From Candidatus Gastranaerophilales bacterium (GTDB taxonomy: Bacteria > Cyanobacteriota > Vampirovibrionia > Gastranaerophilales > Gastranaerophilaceae), in contig JAFYOU010000010.1 of the NCBI GenBank assembly GCA_017560095.1, positions 1 to 45,010 of the forward strand: a stretch of DNA of 45,010 nucleotides, written 5' to 3'. The notes beneath the pieces were generated by a model. The model searched no databases, was not told the origin of the DNA, and saw nothing but the letters and a program-made list of their open reading frames with translations. Shown here piece after piece: positions 33,010 to 41,132 of this stretch. The first letter of the stretch is position 1. Each line of letters opens with the position of its first letter. The position numbers were made by a program, and so were the translations under genes.

Positions 33010-35895
33010 CTACCCCATCGAAACAGGTTCTAGTTTACCTAATGTTTTTAAATATGAAAGCTGAGAATTAATTGTATCCGGACTCGCCAAAATTGAAGTT
33101 GTAGGATTATAAGAGAATATAAATTGCGCAGCTTGTTGTATATCTTCTTTAGTAATTTTATCTATTGCTTCCACATATTTATCAATACGCTTAATTCCAT
33201 ACGGCTCAACAACGTTCATAGCCAGCAAATCAGTTTCACTTAAAGGATTTTGACATTGACCAATTATTTTTTGTTTTAATCTCATTTTAGCAGATTCTAA
33301 TTCTTCATCAGTTACCAGTTCGCTACATAGCAAATCTCTATGCTTTTTAAAGCCGTCAAGTGATTTTTGAACATTATCAAAACTTTCAACACCAGCATCT
33401 TTATTATCTGTTGTTGTTTGAATTTGCATTGTAAGAATTCCGGTATTTCCAAATGATTGAATATTAGATGAAACAGCATATGCAAGATTTTGCTTTTCTC
33501 TTAAATCCGAGAACAATCTAGCGTTTGAACTTCCACCCAAAATTGTGTGTACTAATTCAAACTTAGCTTCATCTTCAACGTTTCCAGACATCGGAAACTT
33601 ATATGTTTGATAAATTTGAGCTTGGTTTAAATCATCAGTATCATATATAACATTTGGTTCAGGATTTGCTTCAAAAATTGAAGATAATTTCGGAACGTTT
33701 TCTTTGAACACAACGTTTGGCATATTTTGATGAGATATAACCATAGTTTCTAATTCTGGATGTTTGTCCAAAGGCAAAGTTGCAACAAACGACGAAGAAG
33801 CGCTTCTTAGCAATTGTTGGTAAAACTCTTTAACATCAGATAAACTTAGGCTTTCAATTTGTTTTAACATCTTTTCGCTTGTTGGGAAAAATCCTGGATA
33901 CAATCTATCCAACAAGTTTTCATTAGCATTTTTTTGACTTGCTTGCAACATAGATTTAACATATTTTTTTGCTGCATCAAAATCAGCCTGAGTTAATTTT
34001 GGATGATACATTAATTCGTTAATTAAAGCCAAAGTTTTCTCAGCATTTTCCGGTAAACAATTGCCAGAAATTTCAATACTTCGTCCATTAACAAATACAT
34101 CAACATCAATACCACTTAATTCTTTATATCTTTCTAACTCATTTTGATTTAAGTATTCAGAACCTTTAGTAAACATGTATCGCATTACAGCAGGAATATT
34201 AGGATTTTTAGGCTTAACTGGTGGAGTATTTACACTCCAATTAAAAAAGCAAAGATTTGAATTTGTTTTATTTAAGACCAAATGAGTATTATTTGAAAGT
34301 TGATATTCTTTGACAGAATCAGTATCTACTTTTTTGATTCCTGTAAATGAAACATTTTTTTGTTTTTGAATATTATGAAGCGCATACTTTGATGTTGCAA
34401 AATTTCTTTGTATATCAGACTCAGTAACACTTGAAGGGTGTACAACAACAATTGATGCCTTATTTAAATCATAATATTTTCGAGCAAAATTCATTATATC
34501 TTCTTTTGAAATAGAAGCTGCAATTTGTTTAAAATTAGCAAAATAATCTACTGACCCATCCCTCAAGCAATCACCAAGAGTATCACATATTGCTTCAGAA
34601 TCACACATCATAAATTCAAGACTCTTATTTAAATTATTTAAAATAGCAGTCATATCATCATCAGATAATGGCTGTGTTTGAAGTTTCCTTATTGCGTCAT
34701 AAAAATAATCAAGAGCTATTTGCTCCTCATTAGGGTTTGTCTCAATTAAGCTAACTAATGCATATGGATCACTATCTTTCAGACCAACTTTTTGAAGAGC
34801 GGAACTATAAGAAGCGTCAATTTGTTGAAGATTATTTTTTAAATCAGAAGTTGAACACTGAGAAACATAATAATCTAGCATTTTTTGAATAATAAAATCT
34901 TTAGAATCCTTTGGCTTAGGGCCTGCAAAAGCTAAAAATACACAAGTAGAATTTGTTTTTGAACTTCTAATATCTTCACGTTTAGCAACTTGTAATGGAT
35001 ACAACTCTTCTTTTCTTACTGCAATTTTTTGATCATGCGCATATGCAGGTCTAAAGCTCTTAACAACTTCTTGCATAATAGCTGATTCCGAAATTGATTC
35101 ATCTGCAATAATTACAGTATGCATATTTTCGGGCGCATAATATGTTTGATGATAATTATGCATGTCTTTTTTTGTTAAAGCCATAACTGTATCAATCGAA
35201 CCCGCAACCATATTTTCACTATTTGATTGAATTTGGAATAAATTTCTAATAACTTTATCAAAAGCCTTCGTTGTAGGATCATCATTAATCATAGAAATTT
35301 CAGAACAAATAGGCCCTTTTTCAGATTCCATTGCTTCAACATCAAAAGTCGGGTTATAAATCATATCGCCTTGAATTTCAATTGTTTTCTTTAATTCATC
35401 AAATCCCATATAAGGAGCAGAAATATAATAATTAATTTGAGCATAATCAGTTGATGCATTTGTATAAGCACCCATTTGCCCTGTTAATTTAAAAACGTCG
35501 CCGTCTTTTAATTTTGATGAGCCCTTAAACAAACCATGTTCGTTAACATGGGATACGCCACGCTTTTCGTCGGTTTCATTCATTGAGCCGGCATCTACAA
35601 AAGTTTTAACGATAGATTGTTCATCTTTTCTTCGCATAATAGCAATAGTATGGCCATTATTAAGCTTATATAAATGAGTTATTTCACCATTAGGCGCAAC
35701 AATCTCGCCTGTTTTTACATATTCGGAAGTTTGTGTCTGAAACGGAATATAAGGGAAATTTATCTTTTGATTATAAAAACTTGCATCAAAGGGATTTTGC
35801 GCATAAAACGCAGGTATTTGTTGCATTTGTGGCACAGTATAAAATCCGTAATTTTGCCTAGGTAAATAATATTGATTTATATTTTGTATAGACAT
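33010..35895 (-). CDS. M16-family (pitrilysin-like) metallopeptidase
   Basis: A 961-residue, two-halved peptidase. The inverted zinc motif HVNEH (H116, E119, H120) lies in the first half, with the third ligand probably in ESEKGPICSEI (E192 or E199). The second half (from about 525) has a degenerate M16 domain without the zinc motif, including the LREKQNLAYAVSSN substrate-binding motif. SFTG (516-519) sits in the linker. The N-terminus (1-58) is rich in Gln, Asn, Tyr and Phe, has no signal peptide and is probably disordered. M16 enzymes degrade small peptides or process proteins. AGGATAACT precedes the ATG. Confidence 0.9.
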   Translation of the reverse strand: MSIQNINQYYLPRQNYGFYTVPQMQQIPAFYAQNPFDASFYNQKINFPYIPFQTQTSEYVKTGEIVAPNGEITHLYKLNNGHTIAIMRRKDEQSIVKTFVDAGSMNETDEKRGVSHVNEHGLFKGSSKLKDGDVFKLTGQMGAYTNASTDYAQINYYISAPYMGFDELKKTIEIQGDMIYNPTFDVEAMESEKGPICSEISMINDDPTTKAFDKVIRNLFQIQSNSENMVAGSIDTVMALTKKDMHNYHQTYYAPENMHTVIIADESISESAIMQEVVKSFRPAYAHDQKIAVRKEELYPLQVAKREDIRSSKTNSTCVFLAFAGPKPKDSKDFIIQKMLDYYVSQCSTSDLKNNLQQIDASYSSALQKVGLKDSDPYALVSLIETNPNEEQIALDYFYDAIRKLQTQPLSDDDMTAILNNLNKSLEFMMCDSEAICDTLGDCLRDGSVDYFANFKQIAASISKEDIMNFARKYYDLNKASIVVVHPSSVTESDIQRNFATSKYALHNIQKQKNVSFTGIKKVDTDSVKEYQLSNNTHLVLNKTNSNLCFFNWSVNTPPVKPKNPNIPAVMRYMFTKGSEYLNQNELERYKELSGIDVDVFVNGRSIEISGNCLPENAEKTLALINELMYHPKLTQADFDAAKKYVKSMLQASQKNANENLLDRLYPGFFPTSEKMLKQIESLSLSDVKEFYQQLLRSASSSFVATLPLDKHPELETMVISHQNMPNVVFKENVPKLSSIFEANPEPNVIYDTDDLNQAQIYQTYKFPMSGNVEDEAKFELVHTILGGSSNARLFSDLREKQNLAYAVSSNIQSFGNTGILTMQIQTTTDNKDAGVESFDNVQKSLDGFKKHRDLLCSELVTDEELESAKMRLKQKIIGQCQNPLSETDLLAMNVVEPYGIKRIDKYVEAIDKITKEDIQQAAQFIFSYNPTTSILASPDTINSQLSYLKTLGKLEPVSMG

Positions 35896-35947
35896 AGTTA
35901 TCCTAATTTTCCCTTATATTATTTTAAAACAAAATGAAGAAAAAAAT

Positions 35948-35956
35948 TGTTATAAT
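35948..35956 (+). promoter_or_regulatory. Extended -10 promoter
   Basis: TGTTATAAT (perfect TATAAT at 35951-35956) about 80 bp before the DUF2229 gene; no clear -35. Confidence 0.4.
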
Positions 35957-36034
35957 TACAACAAAATTGATAAATAATGTAAAGTTCAAAATGTTTGATG
36001 TATCATTAATACATTAGACATATTGGATATTTTT

Positions 36035-37069
36035 ATGAAATTAGAAAAAAAAATCGGAATTCCCAAGGCAATGCTATACTATACATACTTTCCATTTTGG
36101 TATGGCTTTTTTAACAACTTAGGAATAGAGGTAATTTTATCAAATAACACAACAAAAAAAACAATCTCAGATGGTGCAAGCCTTGTTGTTACAGAAACTT
36201 GTTTACCTGTCAAAGTTTATGTTGGACACGTTCTAGATTTAATCAATAAAGGAATCAAAAATATATTTGTTCCTTCAATTCAATCAATAGCGCCAAAAAT
36301 TTATAATTGTTCCAAAATAAGAGGACTTCCCGATTTAATAAGAAATGTAATAAAAAGTGACTTTAATCTAATTGAAGCAACACTTGATAAATCAGAAAAA
36401 GACCAAAATCTAATTGATTTTCTATTAGAAACAGCAAAATATTTTAAAATTGAAGATTTTGACACTGTTAAAAAAGCACAACGTGCAGGATTTGTTGTGC
36501 AAAATAACTTCAATGTAATGGTGCAAAATGGCTTAAACTTTGAAGATGCACTAAAAAATGCAAAAGAAGGAAAAATTGTTATTCCACCCAAAAAAGAACC
36601 AAAATCTATAAATGTAGCCCTTGTTGGACATGGTTACAACATATACGACAAAAGAACTTGTATGGACATTTTTAAAAAACTTGAAGATATGGATGTACAG
36701 GTTTATAGCGCATACCAATTAACGCTTGAGCAAATGAAAGGCGGAATGCATTCATTAGGTTCATCACTATATTGGGCAAATCAATATGAAATGACAGGAT
36801 GTGCAGGTCATTACCTACAAGACGACAAAATTGACGGAATAATAACCCTAACCGCATTTGGATGCGGGCCTGATAGTTTAATGTTAGAAGACATAAGAAG
36901 AAAAGCAAAAAATTTCAATAAACCATTATTAAATTTAACAATAGACGAGCACACAGGAGAAGCAGGCTTTATTACGCGTCTTGAAGCATTCTGTGACATG
37001 CTTTATAGAAATAAACGAGCAAAAATTTTAAAAGAAAAACAAAAAGTTGACGAACTAATTCAAAGATAA
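36035..37069 (+). CDS. Stand-alone DUF2229 protein (acyl-CoA dehydratase activase-related)
   Basis: A 344-residue protein matching the domain usually fused to 2-hydroxyacyl-CoA dehydratase activases. KIGIPKAMLYYTYFPFWYGFF is the signature start; ETCLPVKVYVGHVLDL, YNCSKIRGLPDLIRN and TAFGCGPDSLMLEDI hold conserved cysteines that could bind an Fe-S cluster. The ATPase activase domain and dehydratase subunits are absent nearby, so it may act alone or with distant partners. ATG 36035 has GGA seven bases upstream; a TTG at 36023 is less likely. Confidence 0.8.
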   Translation: MKLEKKIGIPKAMLYYTYFPFWYGFFNNLGIEVILSNNTTKKTISDGASLVVTETCLPVKVYVGHVLDLINKGIKNIFVPSIQSIAPKIYNCSKIRGLPDLIRNVIKSDFNLIEATLDKSEKDQNLIDFLLETAKYFKIEDFDTVKKAQRAGFVVQNNFNVMVQNGLNFEDALKNAKEGKIVIPPKKEPKSINVALVGHGYNIYDKRTCMDIFKKLEDMDVQVYSAYQLTLEQMKGGMHSLGSSLYWANQYEMTGCAGHYLQDDKIDGIITLTAFGCGPDSLMLEDIRRKAKNFNKPLLNLTIDEHTGEAGFITRLEAFCDMLYRNKRAKILKEKQKVDELIQR

Positions 37070-37095
37070 AAAGATTTGCATATCTTTTTATCTTT
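37062..37095. terminator. Bidirectional terminator containing both convergent stop codons
   Basis: AAAGATAAAAAGAT (37062-37075) and ATCTTTTTATCTTT (37082-37095) form a perfect 14-bp stem with a 6-base loop. The plus stop (TAA, 37067-37069) and the minus stop (37096-37094) both fall in or at the stem. Confidence 0.8.
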
Positions 37096-37909
37096 ACGCA
37101 AGACATTCTAACATGTTTTTTATTGAGTTATACAATATCAATTCTTGTTCTAGAGTATTCTTTTCTTTGGGAGAAATTTTTGGATCATCAATTTTTTGAT
37201 TCAAGAATTGTATTTTTTCTTCTACTGCTTTTAAATTCTCTATACCCACACCTTCATTATTAACATCAAAAAAGCTTTTTTTATTTTTTTTAATTTCATC
37301 ATTCATATCGTTAGCACTTTCACAATTGGATAAGTTTGTTGGAGTAGTATTAATATTGTTAGCCATTTCAGCTAATATTTGAATAATGCAATCAATATCA
37401 ACATTATTTAGCTTTAATTTATTGAGAATTAAAGCATAGCTTTTCAAAGAACTTGTAAACATTATCAATTTTTCACTTTTCAAAACAGCTTCTTTAAATA
37501 TTTTTTGAATTTTCTCTTTTAATAATTTAATTTTTTTATTTTTTTCAGAATCTGACAGACTTTGATTAGCTAAAATATTTGCAATTTCTGCATTATAAAT
37601 ACCGACTTGAGATCGCACATTGGCAATTATTTTAAAAGCTTTTGAAACAACAGCATTTCCAACAGAGGCCAATTCTCCAATATTGGACTGAGATAAAACT
37701 TCAACGTTACTTAAAGTCTTATCTGCATTTTTTGACAAAGCAAAATAATAAGATTCATAATTTTTTGTAGCGGATAATATTTCTGATGCTGAACGAGAAA
37801 CACTTGTTTGTTTATCAGTATTTATTAAATTTATATTAATTTTTTTTACTTCTGCTTTATTTGTTTTTTTTGCAAAACTAAATTTCCCAGAAATTGTCTG
37901 TATATCCAT
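37094..37909 (-). CDS. Unknown helical protein
   Basis: A 271-residue protein without signal peptide or membrane segment. Mostly helical, Lys/Asn/Ser-rich, with likely coiled coils around KNKKIKLLKEKIQKIFKEAV (about 122-142) and IENLKAVEEKIQFLNQKIDD (about 222-241). The N-terminus includes GKFSFAKKTN, loosely like the F-[TK]-G motifs of other lineage proteins here. A strong TTTTGGAGGAGCAAT Shine-Dalgarno precedes the ATG. No family recognised. It is divergent from the histidine-leader region. Confidence 0.6.
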   Translation of the reverse strand: MDIQTISGKFSFAKKTNKAEVKKININLINTDKQTSVSRSASEILSATKNYESYYFALSKNADKTLSNVEVLSQSNIGELASVGNAVVSKAFKIIANVRSQVGIYNAEIANILANQSLSDSEKNKKIKLLKEKIQKIFKEAVLKSEKLIMFTSSLKSYALILNKLKLNNVDIDCIIQILAEMANNINTTPTNLSNCESANDMNDEIKKNKKSFFDVNNEGVGIENLKAVEEKIQFLNQKIDDPKISPKEKNTLEQELILYNSIKNMLECLA

Positions 37910-38003
37910 ATTGCTCCTCCAAAATATAAATACGGCAAAACAAAGAAAATCTTAATAATTTTCTAATTTTGTTTTACATTTGTTTACAAACACAAAAAAA
38001 CAC

Positions 38004-38032
38004 TTTACAAAATAACAATACCATGTTAAACT
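38004..38032 (+). promoter_or_regulatory. Promoter of the histidine-rich leader
   Basis: TTTACA (38004-38009), 17-bp spacer, TAAACT (38027-38032). The expected start near 38040 leaves a leader of about 14 bases before the small reading frame. Confidence 0.65.
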
Positions 38033-38053
38033 CATCACACTTAAGGAAGCATT

Positions 38054-38113
38054 ATGAAAACATTACTTATCAACAAATTACATCATCATTCTCATATTAT
38101 CCCGAAGGGGTAG
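38054..38113 (+). CDS. Histidine-rich leader peptide (19 residues)
   Basis: MKTLLINKLHHHSHIIPKG and TAG. AAGGA lies seven bases before the ATG. Residues 10-12 and 14 are His (all CAT), the density expected of a his-operon leader peptide such as E. coli HisL, whose translation senses charged tRNA-His. Its 3' codons lie within stems that could act as terminator or antiterminator. The peptide sequence itself is not one I can match with certainty. What it controls here is the unknown membrane protein 97 bp downstream, not a recognised histidine gene. Confidence 0.6.
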   Translation: MKTLLINKLHHHSHIIPKG

Positions 38114-38200
38114 TGGGAATTTTTGACGTTTTGATAAGTCTCGATAATTCTTTAACACACCTCTTCGGGTAAACAAGTTGGTGTATTTGATTAAAGAATT
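38065..38200 (+). promoter_or_regulatory. Candidate histidine attenuator / structured leader RNA
   Basis: Stems: P1 38065-38073 with 38131-38139 (9 bp). P2 38088-38094 with 38114-38120 (7 bp, one G-U). P3 38098-38103 with 38107-38112 (6 bp), followed after P2 by TTTTT (38120-38124), so P2-P3 can act as an intrinsic terminator. P4 38146-38155 with 38191-38200 (10 bp), with P5 38157-38161 and 38180-38184. CCCGAAG (38101-38107) can instead pair with CTTCGGG (38163-38169) in the P5 loop, excluding P3. A ribosome stalled at the His codons (38081-38095) would cover the left arm of P2. P4 ends directly at the GGAG of the next gene. Confidence 0.55.
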
Positions 38201-38210
38201 GGAGAAAATT

Positions 38211-39470
38211 ATGTCACTAGTTAATATTATTTCAGCCCTAGGAAACAACAACAGTATATATCCATTATTAGTGCGTGATTGTGGGATAGAAAACGTAGCA
38301 AAATGCTACATGACATACAAGCAAAACGCAAAAGAATCCGAATTTGTTGCAAAACAAGCAACAAGAGAACGTATTGTGGACGAATACGGAACAAGCGCTG
38401 TTTGGCTAGGCGGAATTCCAATTTTAAACAAAATTTGTGACAAATTAATTGATTTTACAGGCTTGTCTAGCAAGGTAGATAGCGCTTTAATCAAAGGAAC
38501 AAAATATCAAGGACTAGATAAAAATATTGAAAAATTTGCCAAAAACGCACCCAAAGAAGTAGCTGAACTAATAAATGTTAAAAACAATAAAAAACTATTT
38601 CAAGGCTTGCAAGTTGGAAAATTTTTTGCAACGACTGCAATACCAATTGCAATTATGGGTTTCATTCTACCTAAATTAAACTTCTCATACACCAAAAAGA
38701 AAGTTGAAGACAATAAACAAGTTAAGTCAAATTCTAAAACATCGGGAATGAAAAAATACATGTCATCTTTAAAGAAAAACAACCAAGTAAGCTTTAAAGG
38801 TATTGAAAGATTAGCAAACATGTCTGATTTGGAAAAAATGATGATACTAGATGGAGGATTAACTGTTGGCAGAGTTAAAACAGGTAGAAACAAATCAGAA
38901 AAAGCAGAATTAGCATTTAAAATGGCTGGCATGTGCTTTTTAAACTATGTTGCACCAAAATGGTTAGAAAAAGGTTTTAATAAACTAACTAAAAATATTT
39001 TCGGAATAAATACAGATTTAGATGTAAAACTACTAGATAGCCAAGACTTTATAAAAGCTATTAAAAATCGAACATTAAGCTTGCCTGAAAATATCGACGA
39101 AAAAACAATTTTAGATTTTATTGACCAAAATCCCGACTCTATCTTTACGCAAGAAGCAAAAAAATTAAAACTAGTTTCGTTTTTGGATAACAAAGTTCGT
39201 GACCCAAGAAAACTAGTTAACACAGAAGAAATTGGCAAATTAAAAGATTCAATAACGCAATTTGTCAAAGACGCACTAAATTCAGATTCTGTTGAAAAAT
39301 TTGCAAAAAGAGCATTGAAAGCTAAAAGTTTTAACACTATCTTAAATATCGTTACAAGCAGCGTACTATTAGCATATGTCTTACCAAAGCTACAATTCTT
39401 ATTAAGAAGGCTAATAACAGGTACAAATGTAGATCCTGGAATTAACGAAATTGTTGGAAAAAATAAATAA
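38211..39470 (+). CDS. Unknown lineage-type membrane-associated protein
   Basis: A 419-residue basic protein. Three hydrophobic segments each run into a Pro-Lys pair: 134-156 ending GFILPKL, about 232-246 ending LNYVAPKW, and near the C-terminus AYVLPKLQFLL. Between the first two lies a Lys/Ser-rich linker with SFKG (194-197). The C-terminal third has an acidic helical part (about 270-340) before the last hydrophobic segment. GGAG six bases before ATG 38211 sets the start. No family with known function recognised. Expression is probably controlled by the histidine leader. Confidence 0.65.
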   Translation: MSLVNIISALGNNNSIYPLLVRDCGIENVAKCYMTYKQNAKESEFVAKQATRERIVDEYGTSAVWLGGIPILNKICDKLIDFTGLSSKVDSALIKGTKYQGLDKNIEKFAKNAPKEVAELINVKNNKKLFQGLQVGKFFATTAIPIAIMGFILPKLNFSYTKKKVEDNKQVKSNSKTSGMKKYMSSLKKNNQVSFKGIERLANMSDLEKMMILDGGLTVGRVKTGRNKSEKAELAFKMAGMCFLNYVAPKWLEKGFNKLTKNIFGINTDLDVKLLDSQDFIKAIKNRTLSLPENIDEKTILDFIDQNPDSIFTQEAKKLKLVSFLDNKVRDPRKLVNTEEIGKLKDSITQFVKDALNSDSVEKFAKRALKAKSFNTILNIVTSSVLLAYVLPKLQFLLRRLITGTNVDPGINEIVGKNK

Positions 39471-39493
39471 TTTCAATTTTACCTTTGTTTAAA

Positions 39494-40444
39494 TTAAAAC
39501 ATGCCTTTTTTTGCAAAGAAAATGGCAGCTAAGATTGCCGCAATAAGAGAAATAACACTTACAATTAAAAATCCAAATTCATTACTTGCAAACGGAACCG
39601 CAACATTCATACCCCAAAAACTTGAAAACATTGTTGGAATAGCGAAAATAATTGCAATCGAAGTTAAGAACTTCATCACAATATTCAAATTATTTGAAAT
39701 AATTGAAGCAAATGCATCCATCATATTCTCCAAAATGTTTCTATGCATCTCAACCATTTCAAGCGCCTGTTTATTTTCAATAATTACATCTTCCAATAAG
39801 TCAATGTCATCTTCGCTAAACTTAAGTAAAGAACTCTGTTTTGCACTTTGACTTATACGCATAATCTTTTGCAACACCATGTAGTTATCTTTAAGTGCTG
39901 TTGTAAAATAAACAAGAGATTTTTGCACTTCAAAAAGCTGAAAAAGTGCCTTATTTTTCATTGTTTTTCTTAATTCTTCTTCAATTTCTTCGGATTGTTT
40001 TGTAATATTATTTAAATATCTCAAATAATATTTAGTTGAACGGAAAAGAATATCCAACAAAAACTTAGTTTTATTTTTTGTGTCAAAATTCGCAGCAGTA
40101 TCTTTATTGAAAGAAGATATAATATTATTCTTTTTAGATGAAACAGTTATAAAACCTCTTTGAGTGAATATTATACCCAAAGGCAAAGTGTCATACGCTC
40201 CTTCATCTTCCATTATTGGAATATTTGTAATTATCAACAAGCAATCGTCTTCAATTTCTATACGAGAACGCTCATCAACGTCCAATGAATTGCGCAAAAA
40301 ACTTTCATCTAAATTCAAAATTAATGAAACCTTTTGAATTTCATCATAACTGGGATTAATCAAATTAAACCAAGAACCGCTTTGCGCTTCATTAATTCCT
40401 AATTCAATAAGTTTATTATCAGTGGTTTTTAAAATTTCTATCAT
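39494..40444 (-). CDS. corA: CorA-family Mg2+/divalent cation channel
   Basis: A 316-residue protein. The N-terminal cytoplasmic domain (1 to about 250) ends in the long stalk helix (EEIEEELRKTMKNKALFQLFE). TM1 is about 258-277 (MKFLTSIAIIFAIPTMFSSFW), followed by the selectivity motif GMN (278-280); TM2 is about 292-312, ending KKGMF. It takes up Mg2+ as a pentamer in the inner membrane. GGTGAGAT precedes the ATG. It converges on the unknown membrane protein with a 23-bp gap. Confidence 0.93.
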   Translation of the reverse strand: MIEILKTTDNKLIELGINEAQSGSWFNLINPSYDEIQKVSLILNLDESFLRNSLDVDERSRIEIEDDCLLIITNIPIMEDEGAYDTLPLGIIFTQRGFITVSSKKNNIISSFNKDTAANFDTKNKTKFLLDILFRSTKYYLRYLNNITKQSEEIEEELRKTMKNKALFQLFEVQKSLVYFTTALKDNYMVLQKIMRISQSAKQSSLLKFSEDDIDLLEDVIIENKQALEMVEMHRNILENMMDAFASIISNNLNIVMKFLTSIAIIFAIPTMFSSFWGMNVAVPFASNEFGFLIVSVISLIAAILAAIFFAKKGMF

Positions 40445-40509
40445 ATCTCACCACGCAATCCATTAATGGGTTCTATAATTATTAAACTATAAGTTTCAAA
40501 ATATGTAAA

Positions 40510-40543
40510 TACAAAAAATAAACCTCTTCGAAAAACAAAGAGG
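40510..40543 (-). terminator. Terminator of the 116-residue gene
   Basis: Minus strand: CCTCTT (40543-40538) and AAGAGG (40528-40523) with a 9-base loop, then TTTATTTTTT. Confidence 0.65.
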
Positions 40544-40581
40544 CAAGTTTAACACACACAAAACCAATAAGTAAAACTATT

Positions 40582-40932
40582 TTAAGCAATAGAAGGTCTA
40601 GGTTCTTTTGCTAATTTTTGGGCTAATGCGTTTTTCTTAGCCATTTGAGCTGCAACAACTTTTCTTGCTGCTTCCTGCATACGCTCTTTTTTAGACTTAA
40701 CAGATTTCATTTTTGTATATTGAATATTCATTGAAATAGCTTTGTTGCAAAGATCACGCAATGCATTTTGAATTCTAAAAGCTTCCATATGTGCATTTGC
40801 ATAATCATTCATTGTTTCCATCATCTTATTAGGATCAATCATTGAACTTTGAATAACAGCATTATCAACTTTTAAACTTTGGTATTTTTTAACTAAAGCT
40901 CTATCTAAATTATCGTGAGCGCCAACAGCCAT
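40582..40932 (-). CDS. Small basic helical protein, unknown
   Basis: A 116-residue, Ala/Lys/Met-rich protein, helical throughout. About 40-75 (MNDYANAHMEAFRIQNALRDLCNKAISMN) may be a helical hairpin; about 78-108 is strongly basic (KSVKSKKERMQEAARKVVAAQMAKKNALAQKL) and could bind nucleic acid or be a coiled coil. No family recognised. AAGGAT precedes the ATG and a terminator follows, so it is a single-gene unit. Confidence 0.6.
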   Translation of the reverse strand: MAVGAHDNLDRALVKKYQSLKVDNAVIQSSMIDPNKMMETMNDYANAHMEAFRIQNALRDLCNKAISMNIQYTKMKSVKSKKERMQEAARKVVAAQMAKKNALAQKLAKEPRPSIA

Positions 40933-40978
40933 AATAGTAAAATCCTTAAATATCTCTCGTACCTATATAAAGTTTTTT

Positions 40979-41016
40979 TTAACTAAAAAATTGACTTTTT
41001 ATTACTTTTTAGTTAA
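40979..41016. promoter_or_regulatory. 11-bp inverted repeat in a divergent promoter region
   Basis: TTAACTAAAAA (40979-40989) and TTTTTAGTTAA (41006-41016) are perfect inverted repeats 16 bases apart, lying between the divergent 116-residue gene and the zinc-finger operon. It may be an operator or an upstream terminator-like element. Confidence 0.4.
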
Positions 41017-41078
41017 TAAAAGTTTACAAAAGAATTATCTTAGAAATAGGCACGCTTAATATTTTATTTATATACTAT

Positions 41079-41107
41079 TTGTTAATATTTCAAAAATAGA
41101 TTAAAAT
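41079..41107 (+). promoter_or_regulatory. Promoter of the zinc-finger-ruvX operon
   Basis: TTGTTA (41079-41084), 17-bp spacer, TAAAAT (41102-41107), 25 bp before the TTG start. Confidence 0.55.
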
Positions 41108-41132
41108 ATATAAATAACAAAAGGAGTATATT

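Noticed and set aside
36301-36591. 96-codon minus-strand frame in the DUF2229 gene
   Set aside because: Antisense shadow of a recognised domain.
37969-38172. 67-codon plus-strand frame across the leader region
   Set aside because: It has no ribosome site and runs in a different frame through the promoter and attenuator; the 19-codon His-rich frame has promoter, Shine-Dalgarno and codon pattern.
38600-39337. Two antisense frames of 110 and 130 codons opposite the 419-residue membrane protein
   Set aside because: They are mirror frames of a biased coding sequence, lacking ribosome sites and family features.
39501-39851. 116-codon plus-strand frame opposite corA
   Set aside because: Shadow of the clear CorA coding frame.
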